A DNA stretch of 64,000 nt, taken from an uncultured Eubacterium sp. Its GTDB lineage: Bacteria > Bacillota > Clostridia > Oscillospirales > Acutalibacteraceae. How positions within the stretch are numbered: the stretch's first letter is position 1; every line of letters starts with the position of its first letter. Where the stretch lies: NCBI GenBank assembly GCA_910584985.1, contig CAJUDJ010000006.1, positions 1 to 64,000 of the forward strand, in the 5' to 3' direction. Positions 17,897 through 25,671 of this stretch are shown here, piece after piece. The position numbers and the translations under genes were made by a program. The notes under the pieces are model-generated. The model saw only the letters and a program-made list of their open reading frames with translations. It was not told the DNA's origin and ran no database searches.

Positions 17897-18340
17897 TTAT
17901 AATTTTGAGATTTCTTCAATAAAGGAAGATGCCGAATCAAATGCCTTATAAACGGATGCAAAGCGGACATAGGCAACTTCGTCAATCTCACGAAGCTTTT
18001 CCATAATCAGCTCACCGATGCGAACACTGGTAACCTCCCGGTCTGTTGCACTCTGAAGCGTAGTTTCTATATCATTGATTGCCGTTTCAAGATCTGCTGA
18101 ATTCACAGGCCTTTTTTCACAGGCACGAAGCATTCCCTTTAAAACCTTGTTGCGGTCAAAAACCTCTCTGCTTTTGTCCTTTTTTATAACGATAATCGGA
18201 ACATCCTCTATCGTTTCATAAGTTGTAAAACGTTTTCCGCACTGTATACACTCACGGCGGCGGCGGATACGCTCATTTTCGTCAGTAGGGCGTGAATCAA
18301 TAACCTTGCTTTCCTCATAACCGCAAAACGGACATCTCAT
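17897..18340 (-). CDS. nrdR: Transcriptional repressor NrdR
   Basis: NrdR senses ATP and dATP and represses ribonucleotide reductase genes by binding NrdR boxes. The 147-residue product has an N-terminal zinc ribbon (CPFCGYEESKV at 3-13 and CIQCGKRFTTYE at about 36-47) with the four cysteines intact. An ATP-cone follows from about residue 49 (VIKKDKSREVFDRNK). GGGGG precedes the ATG. It has its own promoter at 18376-18404. No ribonucleotide reductase gene lies in the window. Confidence 0.97.
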   Translation of the reverse strand: MRCPFCGYEESKVIDSRPTDENERIRRRRECIQCGKRFTTYETIEDVPIIVIKKDKSREVFDRNKVLKGMLRACEKRPVNSADLETAINDIETTLQSATDREVTSVRIGELIMEKLREIDEVAYVRFASVYKAFDSASSFIEEISKL

Positions 18341-18375
18341 AATTAAAATCCCCCTTAAAGATTTATCTGTTTCAC

Positions 18376-18404
18376 ATTATAGCACAACATATAGAGAAAT
18401 GCAA
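18376..18404 (-). promoter_or_regulatory. Sigma-A promoter of nrdR
   Basis: TTGCAT (18399-18404) and TATAAT (18376-18381) on the minus strand with a 17-bp spacer, about 35 bp before the nrdR ATG. Confidence 0.78.
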
Positions 18405-18435
18405 GTATTTTCACTTTACACAAGATATTGAAAAA

Positions 18436-19320
18436 TTATATGCTTTTATGCTGTATGCTCCTGTTATTGTATATAAACATCCATACAGCCATTGCACAGA
18501 TGATAAAATAGCCCACAAATGACCATAAATCCGGAATATCACCGAAAGCAAAAAAGCCTACAATTGCGGCAAAAACCACCTGCGAATAATCATAAACGGA
18601 AATTTCCCTGCTTGGTGCATGTGTGTAAGCAGCCGTTATTGAAAACTGACCACCTGCTGCACATAAACCTGCCATAAGAAGAGCCGCCCACTGAAAAAAC
18701 GACATCGGATGATAATTAAAAATCAGATAAGGCAAGGTTACAAAGCTTGAAAAAGCCGAAAAGAAAAACACAATCCGCTTTCCGTTTTCACCCTTTATAC
18801 CAAGCCAGCGAACACAGGTATACGCCCCGCCGGCACACATTCCGCCGATAAAACCCGCCATGGACGCAATCAGGTTTTCATTGCCGAAGGTTGGCTTTAT
18901 AATAAACAAAGCCCCTATAAATGCCCCGGCAATGGCGATTGCCTGCTTCGGTTTAACCTTTTCTTTAATAAAAACCGCAGAAAAGATAAGCGCAAAAAAC
19001 GGGCTCATTTTATTCAGCATGGAGGCATCGGATAAATCAATTTTATCAATGGCATAGAAATTGCCGAAAACGCCCACAATGCCTGCAACAGAACGGATAA
19101 GCAGAAACTTTATGCTGCCCTTTTTCGGTTTCAGGCTTTCATGTGCTTTCAAAAGTGCAAGCAACGCAAAAAACATGGCAACAAAGTTTCTGAAAAATAC
19201 CTTCTGGAATGTGGGAACATCCCCTGCAAGCCGAACAAAGGTGTTCATACCTGTAAAACAGACTGCCGAAAGCAGTATGAAAATCACACCCTTTGTTTTA
19301 TTGCTGACTGACTGTTTCAT
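18436..19320 (-). CDS. EamA/DMT-family transporter
   Basis: The 294-residue product has about ten hydrophobic helices in two repeats, the layout of the drug/metabolite transporter superfamily with two EamA domains (about 10-140 and 155-285). Typical motifs include the small-residue helix FTGMNTFVRLAG at the start and FGDIPDLWSFVGYFII near the end. The substrate is not predictable. It begins 3 bp after the aminotransferase stop and probably shares its mRNA, which could mean export or import of an amino or keto acid, but that is only contextual. Confidence 0.85.
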   Translation of the reverse strand: MKQSVSNKTKGVIFILLSAVCFTGMNTFVRLAGDVPTFQKVFFRNFVAMFFALLALLKAHESLKPKKGSIKFLLIRSVAGIVGVFGNFYAIDKIDLSDASMLNKMSPFFALIFSAVFIKEKVKPKQAIAIAGAFIGALFIIKPTFGNENLIASMAGFIGGMCAGGAYTCVRWLGIKGENGKRIVFFFSAFSSFVTLPYLIFNYHPMSFFQWAALLMAGLCAAGGQFSITAAYTHAPSREISVYDYSQVVFAAIVGFFAFGDIPDLWSFVGYFIICAMAVWMFIYNNRSIQHKSI

Positions 19321-19323
19321 AGA

Positions 19324-20583
19324 TTAACCAAGCAGCTTTTCAATGCAGGCAAGCTGAACACAGATGCAAAGCAGCTCTGCCGCCATATCCAGTTCTGCAA
19401 CGGGAGGAAAGCTCGGCGCAATACGGATGTTGCTGTCATTTTCATCCCTGCCGTAAGGATAAGTTGCACCGACAGACGTTAAAACAACACCCGCTTCCTT
19501 ACAGAGTTCACCCACACGCTTTGCACAACCGTTCATAACATCCAGGCTGATAAAATATCCGCCCTTCGGATTAAACCATTCTGCAATGCCCTTTCCTGCA
19601 AGCTCTTTTTCAAGATGTGCCAGCACCATATCAAACTTAGGCTTAAGAATAGCCGCATGCTTTTTCATATGGCTGCGAACACCGTCTGCACTGCCGAAAA
19701 ATGCAACATGGCGATGCTGGTTCATTTTATCATAGCTTATCGTCTGTGCATTCAGGCGCTTTTTGATTGCCGCAATATTATTATCGCTTGCAATCAGTGC
19801 TGAAACGCCTGCACCCGGGAAGGTGATTTTAGAGGTGGAGCAAACCTCAACAACCATATCTTCATTGTTGTATTCGGGAAGAACATCAAATATATTCAGA
19901 AGTTCATCTCCGTTATCGTCAAGATCATGAATACAGTAAGCATTATCCCAGATAATTCTGAAATCCTTTGCCGCAGGCTTTATGGCTGCAATGCGTTTTA
20001 CAACCGCATCGCTGAAAGTGATTCCCTGCGGATTGGAATATTTGGGAACACAAATCATTCCCTTAACGCTTTCGTCTTTAATATACTCCTCTATTGCATC
20101 CATATCAGGTCCGTCGGCCTGCATGGCAATATTAATCATTTTAATGCCGAAATGCTCAAGAATTGTAAAATGGCGGTCATATCCCGGAACAGGGCAAAGA
20201 AATTTCACCTCATCAAGCCTGCACCACGGTGTGTCTCCTGCGCCGTGCGTATAGCACTGGCTTATATAATCAAACATAAGGGTAAGGCTTGCATTAGGGC
20301 CTACTATAACATTTTCAGGCTTTACACCCATTAAATCTGCAAACAGCTTTTTACAGCTTGGGATACCGTCCATCAGTCCATAGTTTCTTACATCAAATCC
20401 GTCTGATATATAATCCTTCACATCATTCATTGCATCGGATAAATCCAGCTGATCCTTTCCCGGTTTTCCCCTGCTCATATCAAGCTTTAAGTTTTTTGCC
20501 TTAAAAGCATTATAGCGTTCTTCAAGAATTTTCTGCTCTGCTTTCAATTCCTGCACTGTCATTTGTGTATAAATTTTAGCCAT
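19324..20583 (-). CDS. PLP-dependent aminotransferase (aspartate aminotransferase-like, AspT group)
   Basis: The 419-residue fold type I aminotransferase begins with a helical arm and MSRGKPGKDQLDLS. It carries GPNASLTLM, which binds the cofactor phosphate, the aspartate in WDNAYCIHDL, and the PLP lysine in CSTSKITFPGAGVSA near residue 245. This pattern matches the group of aspartate aminotransferases like Corynebacterium AspT, rather than classical AspC. The amino donor is likely aspartate or glutamate; specificity is inferred. GGAGGG precedes the ATG and a promoter lies at 20616-20644. The EamA transporter follows in the same transcript. Confidence 0.88.
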   Translation of the reverse strand: MAKIYTQMTVQELKAEQKILEERYNAFKAKNLKLDMSRGKPGKDQLDLSDAMNDVKDYISDGFDVRNYGLMDGIPSCKKLFADLMGVKPENVIVGPNASLTLMFDYISQCYTHGAGDTPWCRLDEVKFLCPVPGYDRHFTILEHFGIKMINIAMQADGPDMDAIEEYIKDESVKGMICVPKYSNPQGITFSDAVVKRIAAIKPAAKDFRIIWDNAYCIHDLDDNGDELLNIFDVLPEYNNEDMVVEVCSTSKITFPGAGVSALIASDNNIAAIKKRLNAQTISYDKMNQHRHVAFFGSADGVRSHMKKHAAILKPKFDMVLAHLEKELAGKGIAEWFNPKGGYFISLDVMNGCAKRVGELCKEAGVVLTSVGATYPYGRDENDSNIRIAPSFPPVAELDMAAELLCICVQLACIEKLLG

Positions 20584-20615
20584 ATATTTGCCCTCCGTTA
20601 AAATTTAATGGAAGT

Positions 20616-20644
20616 ATTTTACCACTTTTGCATTTAACTTTCAA
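20616..20644 (-). promoter_or_regulatory. Sigma-A promoter of the aminotransferase gene
   Basis: TTGAAA (20639-20644) and TAAAAT (20616-20621) on the minus strand with a 17-bp spacer, about 33 bp before the ATG. Confidence 0.72.
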
Positions 20645-20740
20645 GAATCAATTAAACCAATAAACAAGTGCATTTGATAATAATAATTGTAAAAATAATT
20701 CATAAGTGCGCCCGAAATAATCCCTTTTTACAGAAAAGTT

Positions 20741-20971
20741 CTATTCTGCAAGCTCCAAAAACCATTTTGTATCCTCAAGAAAAAGATAGGATAACCTACC
20801 CATTATGCTGCACTTATATCTTATGCCTGCCCCACCCGATTTCAGCGAGGCGGCAGGGCGTATATCCATAACCCTGTCCACCGCAAACCGTTCATCGCCA
20901 AACTTTATTTCCCTGGGAATAATTCTGCCCTCCAAATCAAAAACGGCAGTTACCTCAACATAATTTTTCAT
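20741..20971 (-). CDS. Small conserved-looking hypothetical protein downstream of dinB
   Basis: This 76-residue product is not recognised. It starts 10 bp after the dinB stop and is almost certainly on the same transcript, which would put it under the same SOS control. The sequence is mixed alpha/beta with no membrane segment, cysteine cluster or catalytic motif; the central part has a glycine-containing loop (SLKSGGAGIRYKCSIMG) and an acidic-aromatic end (FLEDTKWFLELAE). The codon pattern and coupled position argue that it is a real gene. A structural or accessory role for the polymerase is possible but not supported by any motif. Confidence 0.75.
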   Translation of the reverse strand: MKNYVEVTAVFDLEGRIIPREIKFGDERFAVDRVMDIRPAASLKSGGAGIRYKCSIMGRLSYLFLEDTKWFLELAE

Positions 20972-20981
20972 ATTTTTTCAG

Positions 20982-22232
20982 TTACATCTCCTTATATTCT
21001 TTAAAATACCCTATCGGGTGAATTGTGTGATCATCGTGGGGATTAAAACGGCTCAGTCTTGTGTCTGCAAGCAGCGAAGCACGCTGAACGGAATAATTGC
21101 CGAAGCGGCGTCTTATATCATCCACGGCTTTTTCAAGCTTCTCCAGCTTTTCCCTTTTTTCGACAGAGCCCGACAAATCAAGCTGCACCGCTTCATCCAC
21201 ATCAAAATCGGAAACGGCTATTCCTATGCTGCGCAGCGGATTCTGCCAGTTATAATTTCCCATGAAAATCTGCATTGCCGTATCAATAATTTCAGATGAC
21301 ACATCCGAACGGGCCTTCATCTGCCCCTGCCTTGTAAAATGATGAAGATTTTTATCACGCACAGTGATTGTAACGGTTTTTCCCTTTACACCCTGTTCCC
21401 GCATTCTGCGTGCAACACTTTCACCAAGCACGGTAAAAACCATTTTCACATCACTGTTATTCACCATATCCCGTGGTGTTGTGGTTGAATTTCCGATACT
21501 TTTAAGTGCCTGTTCATCATCCGCATGGCGAACAGGATTGTTATCAAAGCCGTTTGAAAAGCTGTGAAGGATTTCACCGTTCTTGCCGAATACGGAAACC
21601 AGAAAACGAACATCCGTCTGTGCAAGCTCGCCGATTGTATAAATACCGTAGGAATGAAGTTTTTTTGTTGTGGCAGGACCGACAAACAGCAAATCGCTGC
21701 AAGGGCTTTTCCACACAATATTCTTATAATTTTCTTTATTTATAACCGTTACGGCATCCGGCTTTTTGTAATCAGAGCCGAATTTTGCAAAAATCTTATT
21801 CCACGAAACGCCTATGCTTACGGTAATTCCAAGCTCTGCCTTAACACGCTCCTTTATTTCCTCGGCAATAGCCTGTCCTGTTCTCTGATCACCTGTAACA
21901 TCCACCCAGTTTTCATCAAGCCCGAAAGGCTCAATATAATCGGAATAATCCCTGCATATATTTTTTGCCATATTTGAAAAGCGCACATAAAGCGGAAAAT
22001 TCGGCGGAACAACCACTAAATCCGGGCATTTGCATCTTGCCTTCCAGAGCGGCTCAGCTGTTTTGATTCCGTATCCCGAAGCGATTTCATTTTTGGTTAA
22101 TACAATGCCGTGGCGTGTTTCCTCACTTCCGCCCACAACAACAGGCTTATTTCTGATTTCAGGGCGGTGCAGGCATTCCACGGAAGCATAAAACTTATTG
22201 CAGTCAATATGCAGAATTGTTTTTTCTATCAT
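20982..22232 (-). CDS. dinB: Y-family translesion DNA polymerase (DinB/Pol IV)
   Basis: DinB copies past damaged bases with low fidelity. The 416-residue product has the palm motif LHIDCNKFYASVECL at residues 5-19, the second catalytic acidic pair in FGLDENWVDVTG near 105, and the SIGVSWNKIFAKFGSDYKKPDA region near 140. A little-finger domain follows from about 240. The ATG at 22232 follows GAGGGTGA; an earlier in-frame ATG overlaps the -10 region and is rejected. The promoter is a perfect consensus (22260-22288) with a LexA-like box across the start point (22246-22259), so SOS control is likely. Confidence 0.93.
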   Translation of the reverse strand: MIEKTILHIDCNKFYASVECLHRPEIRNKPVVVGGSEETRHGIVLTKNEIASGYGIKTAEPLWKARCKCPDLVVVPPNFPLYVRFSNMAKNICRDYSDYIEPFGLDENWVDVTGDQRTGQAIAEEIKERVKAELGITVSIGVSWNKIFAKFGSDYKKPDAVTVINKENYKNIVWKSPCSDLLFVGPATTKKLHSYGIYTIGELAQTDVRFLVSVFGKNGEILHSFSNGFDNNPVRHADDEQALKSIGNSTTTPRDMVNNSDVKMVFTVLGESVARRMREQGVKGKTVTITVRDKNLHHFTRQGQMKARSDVSSEIIDTAMQIFMGNYNWQNPLRSIGIAVSDFDVDEAVQLDLSGSVEKREKLEKLEKAVDDIRRRFGNYSVQRASLLADTRLSRFNPHDDHTIHPIGYFKEYKEM

Positions 22233-22245
22233 TCTCACCCTCTGT

Positions 22246-22259
22246 CGAACATTTGTTTT
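22246..22259 (-). promoter_or_regulatory. Candidate LexA (SOS) box of dinB
   Basis: CGAACATTTGTTTT on the plus strand fits the gram-positive SOS box core GAAC-N4-GTTY, differing from the fully symmetric form in the right half. It sits immediately downstream of the -10 element, over the expected start of transcription, an ideal place for repression. Confidence 0.6.
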
Positions 22260-22288
22260 ATTATAGCGCAAAAGCGCACCGATGTCAA
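22260..22288 (-). promoter_or_regulatory. Consensus sigma-A promoter of dinB
   Basis: TTGACA (22283-22288) and TATAAT (22260-22265) on the minus strand, spacer 17 bp: a perfect promoter, which would need a repressor to keep a mutagenic polymerase low. The spacer contains the dyad GCGC-TTTT-GCGC. Confidence 0.88.
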
Positions 22289-22306
22289 CAGATAAATTTT
22301 ATTTCC

Positions 22307-22335
22307 TTGACTATATTTTAAAAACATTTTATAAT
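22307..22335 (+). promoter_or_regulatory. Sigma-A promoter of the first GPH transporter gene
   Basis: TTGACT (22307-22312) and TATAAT (22330-22335), spacer 17 bp, divergent from and 19 bp away from the dinB promoter. The leader to the start codon at 22442 is about 100 nt. Confidence 0.8.
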
Positions 22336-22441
22336 ATTATACATAGTAAACGACAGATGTTCGGTGCGGTTCGGATTTTTACTTATTGCCTATGCCAATC
22401 CCTGCAGCTGTCTTTTTTAGTTTATGAAAAGAGGAAGGCTT

Positions 22442-24115
22442 ATGGGGGAAAAAATCAAACGGGCAATCGGTGTAAAAGGCGATTTCAAAACTGCCGTTGT
22501 GCCAATGATGAATTACAGCTATGCCAATATGTTTATCGGCGGCGCAGGCTACATAATCAGCATGTATTTCACAATTTTTCTTACAGATGTTGTAAACATT
22601 TCGCTGAAACAGGCCGGCATTGTGGTAATGATTGCAACGGTATGGGATGCGGTTACCGACCCGGTTATGGGCATTATAACGGACCGTACCCGTTCAAAAT
22701 ACGGCAGACACCGCCGCTATCTTCTGTGGGGCATCCCCGTTTTGCTTATATCCTACACACTGTTATGGAATACCTTCGGCATTAACGGAAAGGAAAATCC
22801 GAAGGGTGCAATGATTTATTTCATACTGATTTATATGCTTTACAAAACGGCATTTACCATCATCAGCGTTCCGCACACGGCAATGCTGCCGGAGCTTGCA
22901 CCCGAATACAATTTAAGAACGCAGTACAATTCTGTCGGTTATTTATTCAATTCGGCAGGCATGGTGCCCGCCTTCGGAATTGTGGTGCTGCTTCTGGGCA
23001 TTTTCGGTTCGGGCAGCAATCTTACTTCTGCATCAAAAGCACCGTTTCTTGTTATCGGAATCGTTCTTTCCCTGTTCTTTTCCGTTGCTGTATTTCTGAC
23101 CTTTAAAACAACAAAAGAACCTTCTTCTTTGGCACTTCATAACGAACCGCTTGATTTGAAGTATATTCTTCGTGAATATGTGCTTGTATTCAAAAACAAA
23201 TCTTTCCGCCAGTATTTCTTTATGAGCGTTGCTTATCAGTTTTCAACAGGATTTTATGCCAATTCCAAGGTGTATTATATTAAATATCTTGCAAATCAAT
23301 ACAGCAAATATGCACTTTTCAACGCCGTTGCAGGCGTTGCTGAGGCAGGCGCATTTCCGCTGAATTATGCGCTTACCATGAAGTACGGAAAACAGAAATG
23401 CGGCAATATTGTTACACCGCTTATGATTGCAGGCCTTGCAATCGGTCTTGTTATGCAGACGGATAATGGCGGCAAATGGTCCGTCATTTTCTCTCTGCTT
23501 ATGCTGTTAAGCATGATTTTATATCCGTTCGGCATGTCGGGACTGGGCTTTGTTTCCACCAATATTTTTCCCGATTTGACGGATGTTGATGAACTGATAA
23601 CCGGCAGGCGCAGAGAGGGTGTTATTGCAACCTTCAGCACACTTATCAAAAAAAGCTTTGCCGGCATTATGGCGGCAATGGTTGGCTTTACGCTTCAGGG
23701 TTTCGGGCTTGTTACAGGCGATACAGTTTCAGAATACGAAAAAGCAACGGGCGAGCTGTTTGCTCAATCCGGCAGTGCCGTTTTAGGTGTGCGCATATGC
23801 GTTGCGGTTATACCGATTATCACCGCTTTGATTTCCCTTTATCTTTTAAAAAAATTCAAAATGACAAAAGAAGATCACACAATGATACGGGCCGCTGTTG
23901 CCACAAAACATAAATACGGCAGCGTTACGCTTACGGAAGAGGAAAGAAAACGATGTGAGCTGATTTCCGGCCAGAAGCTTGAAAAAACATGGCTTGGCAC
24001 AGGAAACAGCAGTGAAAAAGTGCACACGCTTGAAAAAAATGAAAACGGCGAATATCTGATTCTGCTTGAAGCCAAAGAAGAGAAAAAAGAGCTTGAAAAA
24101 GCAAATGCGAAATAA
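22442..24115 (+). CDS. GPH-family (MFS) sugar/cation symporter-like transporter
   Basis: The 557-residue product has about twelve transmembrane helices and the glycoside-pentoside-hexuronide family hallmarks. These are the N-terminal SYANMFIGGAGYIISMYF region, the loop WDAVTDPVMGIITDRTRSKYGRHRRY around residues 75-100, and a second-half motif DLTDVDELITGRRREGV near 380. The last 80 residues are a charged, probably cytosolic tail. Relatives move glycosides by cation symport, but no glycosidase or sugar kinase lies nearby, so the substrate is open. The ATG at 22442 follows AGAGGAAGG; an ATG six codons earlier overlaps that site. It is followed after 10 bp by the HEYGH-protein gene. Confidence 0.88.
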   Translation: MGEKIKRAIGVKGDFKTAVVPMMNYSYANMFIGGAGYIISMYFTIFLTDVVNISLKQAGIVVMIATVWDAVTDPVMGIITDRTRSKYGRHRRYLLWGIPVLLISYTLLWNTFGINGKENPKGAMIYFILIYMLYKTAFTIISVPHTAMLPELAPEYNLRTQYNSVGYLFNSAGMVPAFGIVVLLLGIFGSGSNLTSASKAPFLVIGIVLSLFFSVAVFLTFKTTKEPSSLALHNEPLDLKYILREYVLVFKNKSFRQYFFMSVAYQFSTGFYANSKVYYIKYLANQYSKYALFNAVAGVAEAGAFPLNYALTMKYGKQKCGNIVTPLMIAGLAIGLVMQTDNGGKWSVIFSLLMLLSMILYPFGMSGLGFVSTNIFPDLTDVDELITGRRREGVIATFSTLIKKSFAGIMAAMVGFTLQGFGLVTGDTVSEYEKATGELFAQSGSAVLGVRICVAVIPIITALISLYLLKKFKMTKEDHTMIRAAVATKHKYGSVTLTEEERKRCELISGQKLEKTWLGTGNSSEKVHTLEKNENGEYLILLEAKEEKKELEKANAK

Positions 24116-24125
24116 GGAGACAGCT

Positions 24126-24629
24126 ATGGAAAATACAAATATAGATATCACTCAGAGGGAACCTGCCGCACCTGAAAAGTCCTTTCAAAACAGCCTGAAA
24201 AAAATCTTGTTTTACACCGTGCAGTGGACATGGGGGCTCACCGTAAACTTAATCGGCGCCGTGGTATTCTGGTTCTGCACAAAAATAAAGCACAGAAGCT
24301 GGCAGCGCTTCGGCTATGCAAAAATTGTTTATCTGCCGTGGAATTCGGGCGGGCTTTCGCTTGGGCTTTTTATCTTTATGAAAGCAAACCACAAAAGCAA
24401 AAAATGGACCTATAACACAAGAATACACGAATATGGCCACACCTGGCAGTGCCTGCTTTTAGGCCCGCTTTACTGGCTTGTTATCGCTCTGCCGTCCGCA
24501 ATATGGTGCAACTGCTTTGAGGGCTGGCGCAAAAAGCATAACATTTCCTATTATAAACTTTACTGCGAAAAATGGGCGAATGCCTGGGGGCAGAAATTTT
24601 CGGGAATGAAGCAGAAAGGAATTAAATAA
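24126..24629 (+). CDS. Small membrane protein with HEYGH (HExxH-like) motif, function unknown
   Basis: This 167-residue product has two hydrophobic segments (about 28-51 and 107-128). Just before the second is RIHEYGHTWQ at 100-109, an HExxH pattern that binds zinc in many metallopeptidases. A conserved-looking end (YYKLYCEKWANAWG) supplies a glutamate (Glu148) that could be a third metal ligand. I recognise this layout, an HEYGH followed by LGPLYWLVIALPS, from uncharacterised small proteins, but cannot name a family. AAGGAG lies 8 bases before ATG, and it is clearly co-transcribed with the upstream transporter. Peptidase activity is inference; the motif may only be structural. Confidence 0.75.
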   Translation: MENTNIDITQREPAAPEKSFQNSLKKILFYTVQWTWGLTVNLIGAVVFWFCTKIKHRSWQRFGYAKIVYLPWNSGGLSLGLFIFMKANHKSKKWTYNTRIHEYGHTWQCLLLGPLYWLVIALPSAIWCNCFEGWRKKHNISYYKLYCEKWANAWGQKFSGMKQKGIK

Positions 24630-24645
24630 TATATTTTCATAAAGA

Positions 24646-24680
24646 AAAGGCGAACTCTTCATACAGAGGAGTTCGCCTTT
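24646..24680 (+). terminator. Terminator after the transporter/HEYGH operon
   Basis: AAAGGCGAACTC (24646-24657) pairs with GAGTTCGCCTTT (24669-24680) around an 11-base loop, 17 bases after the stop. The T-tail is short. Confidence 0.88.
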
Positions 24681-24878
24681 AATATTTACAGATATATGAA
24701 ATAATGTTTGGTAAAGAATATGCCTCTCTTTACACAAGGGTGCCTTTTTCAATGTTTTCTAAATATAAAAACGGGAAACTCTCTTTATTGATTGTCTCTC
24801 TTGATACATCTATTGTTTTATCCTAAAAAGTTTCTCTTAAAAGGGAATAATCTATCCTACAGGGCAATAAACCGCTTA
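24681..24878. other. AT-rich spacer, nothing recognised
   Basis: The 315-bp gap before tetR holds the terminator at its left and the tetR promoter and operator at its right. In between I see no convincing ORF, repeat or RNA structure. Confidence 0.6.
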
Positions 24879-24907
24879 TTGACAGAAAGAATTATATGTG
24901 TTACACT
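24879..24907 (+). promoter_or_regulatory. Sigma-A promoter of the tetR-type gene
   Basis: TTGACA (24879-24884) is followed after 17 bp by TACACT (24902-24907). The operator palindrome begins two bases after the -10, so bound repressor would block the start site. Confidence 0.72.
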
Positions 24908-24909
24908 AT

Positions 24910-24926
24910 ACATACTAAAAGTATGT
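24910..24926 (+). promoter_or_regulatory. TetR operator, copy 1
   Basis: Perfect inverted repeat ACATAC-TAAAA-GTATGT just downstream of the tetR -10. The same repeat, with a spacer of CAAAA, occurs at 25635-25651 before the transporter, with matching flanks (TATACATAC before and GTATGTAAACAAA at the right). Confidence 0.82.
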
Positions 24927-24944
24927 AAACAAAGGAACAAAAAT

Positions 24945-25589
24945 ATGTCCAGAAACAAATATCCGGAAGAAACACGGAAGCTGATTATAGAAAAATCAAC
25001 CGAGCTGTTTTTAAAAAACGGCTATGAAAACACAACCATTCAGGATATTATCAATCATTTAGGCGGGCTTACAAAGGGTGCCGTTTATCACCATTTTTCC
25101 TCCAAAAATGAAATTCTGCTTGCTGTTATAACCAATATGTATGCCGAAAATCATTTGCTTGCGAACTGGAAACAGGTTTTAAAAAGAACGGATTTAAACG
25201 GAATGGAAAAAATCAGAAAAATGTTTGTTTTGAGCCTTTCAGACGCGGATGAAATAAAATTTGCATCTATGAAGGTGGATTACAAAAAAACGCCTGAGCT
25301 TTTAAGCGATTATTTAAACAGAAGCGTTGCACAGCTTGCGCCTGACTTTTTTCTGCCGGCAATTTATGAGGGAATCAAGGACGGCTCCATAAAAACAGAA
25401 TACCCCGAAGAACTTGCAGAGGTTATGCTGGTTCTTGCAAACATATGGCTGAATCCCATTGTTTTTCCGTGTGAAACTGAAAAACTGAAAAAGAAATTTA
25501 TGTTTCTGTGCAATCTGGCAGAAAAGCTTGGAATCAGCGGATTGTTTGAAGAGGTATACCCTGCTTTCTGCAACTATACAAATATGTAA
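24945..25589 (+). CDS. TetR/AcrR-family transcriptional repressor
   Basis: The 214-residue product has an N-terminal TetR helix-turn-helix (about 8-55: RKLIIEKSTELFLKNGY, TTIQDIINHLGGLTKGAVYHHF) and a variable ligand-binding helical domain. The ligand is unknown. The start at 24945 follows AAGGA by 9 bases. Perfect operator-like repeats lie at its own promoter and before the next gene, a GPH-type transporter, which indicates autoregulation and control of that transporter. A hairpin follows the gene. Confidence 0.93.
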   Translation: MSRNKYPEETRKLIIEKSTELFLKNGYENTTIQDIINHLGGLTKGAVYHHFSSKNEILLAVITNMYAENHLLANWKQVLKRTDLNGMEKIRKMFVLSLSDADEIKFASMKVDYKKTPELLSDYLNRSVAQLAPDFFLPAIYEGIKDGSIKTEYPEELAEVMLVLANIWLNPIVFPCETEKLKKKFMFLCNLAEKLGISGLFEEVYPAFCNYTNM

Positions 25590-25592
25590 ACT

Positions 25593-25628
25593 TTTAAATA
25601 AAAGCCGTGAAAACGGTTTTTATTTAAA
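25593..25628 (+). terminator. Terminator after tetR
   Basis: TTTAAATAAAAGCCGT pairs with ACGGTTTTTATTTAAA (one G-T wobble) around a GAAA loop. It runs into the promoter and operator region of the next gene, so the transporter likely has its own start. Confidence 0.8.
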
Positions 25629-25634
25629 AAATAT

Positions 25635-25651
25635 ACATACCAAAAGTATGT
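25635..25651 (+). promoter_or_regulatory. TetR operator, copy 2
   Basis: Perfect inverted repeat ACATAC-CAAAA-GTATGT, 20 bp before the start codon of the transporter gene; same arms and flanks as copy 1. No clear -35 was found because the tetR terminator occupies that position. Confidence 0.82.
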
Positions 25652-25671
25652 AAACAAACAAGGAGAAAAGT

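Noticed and set aside
22351..22364. Second SOS-like box before the first GPH transporter
   Set aside because: Only the GTTCG half fits; the left half has two mismatches to GAAC, so it is not claimed.
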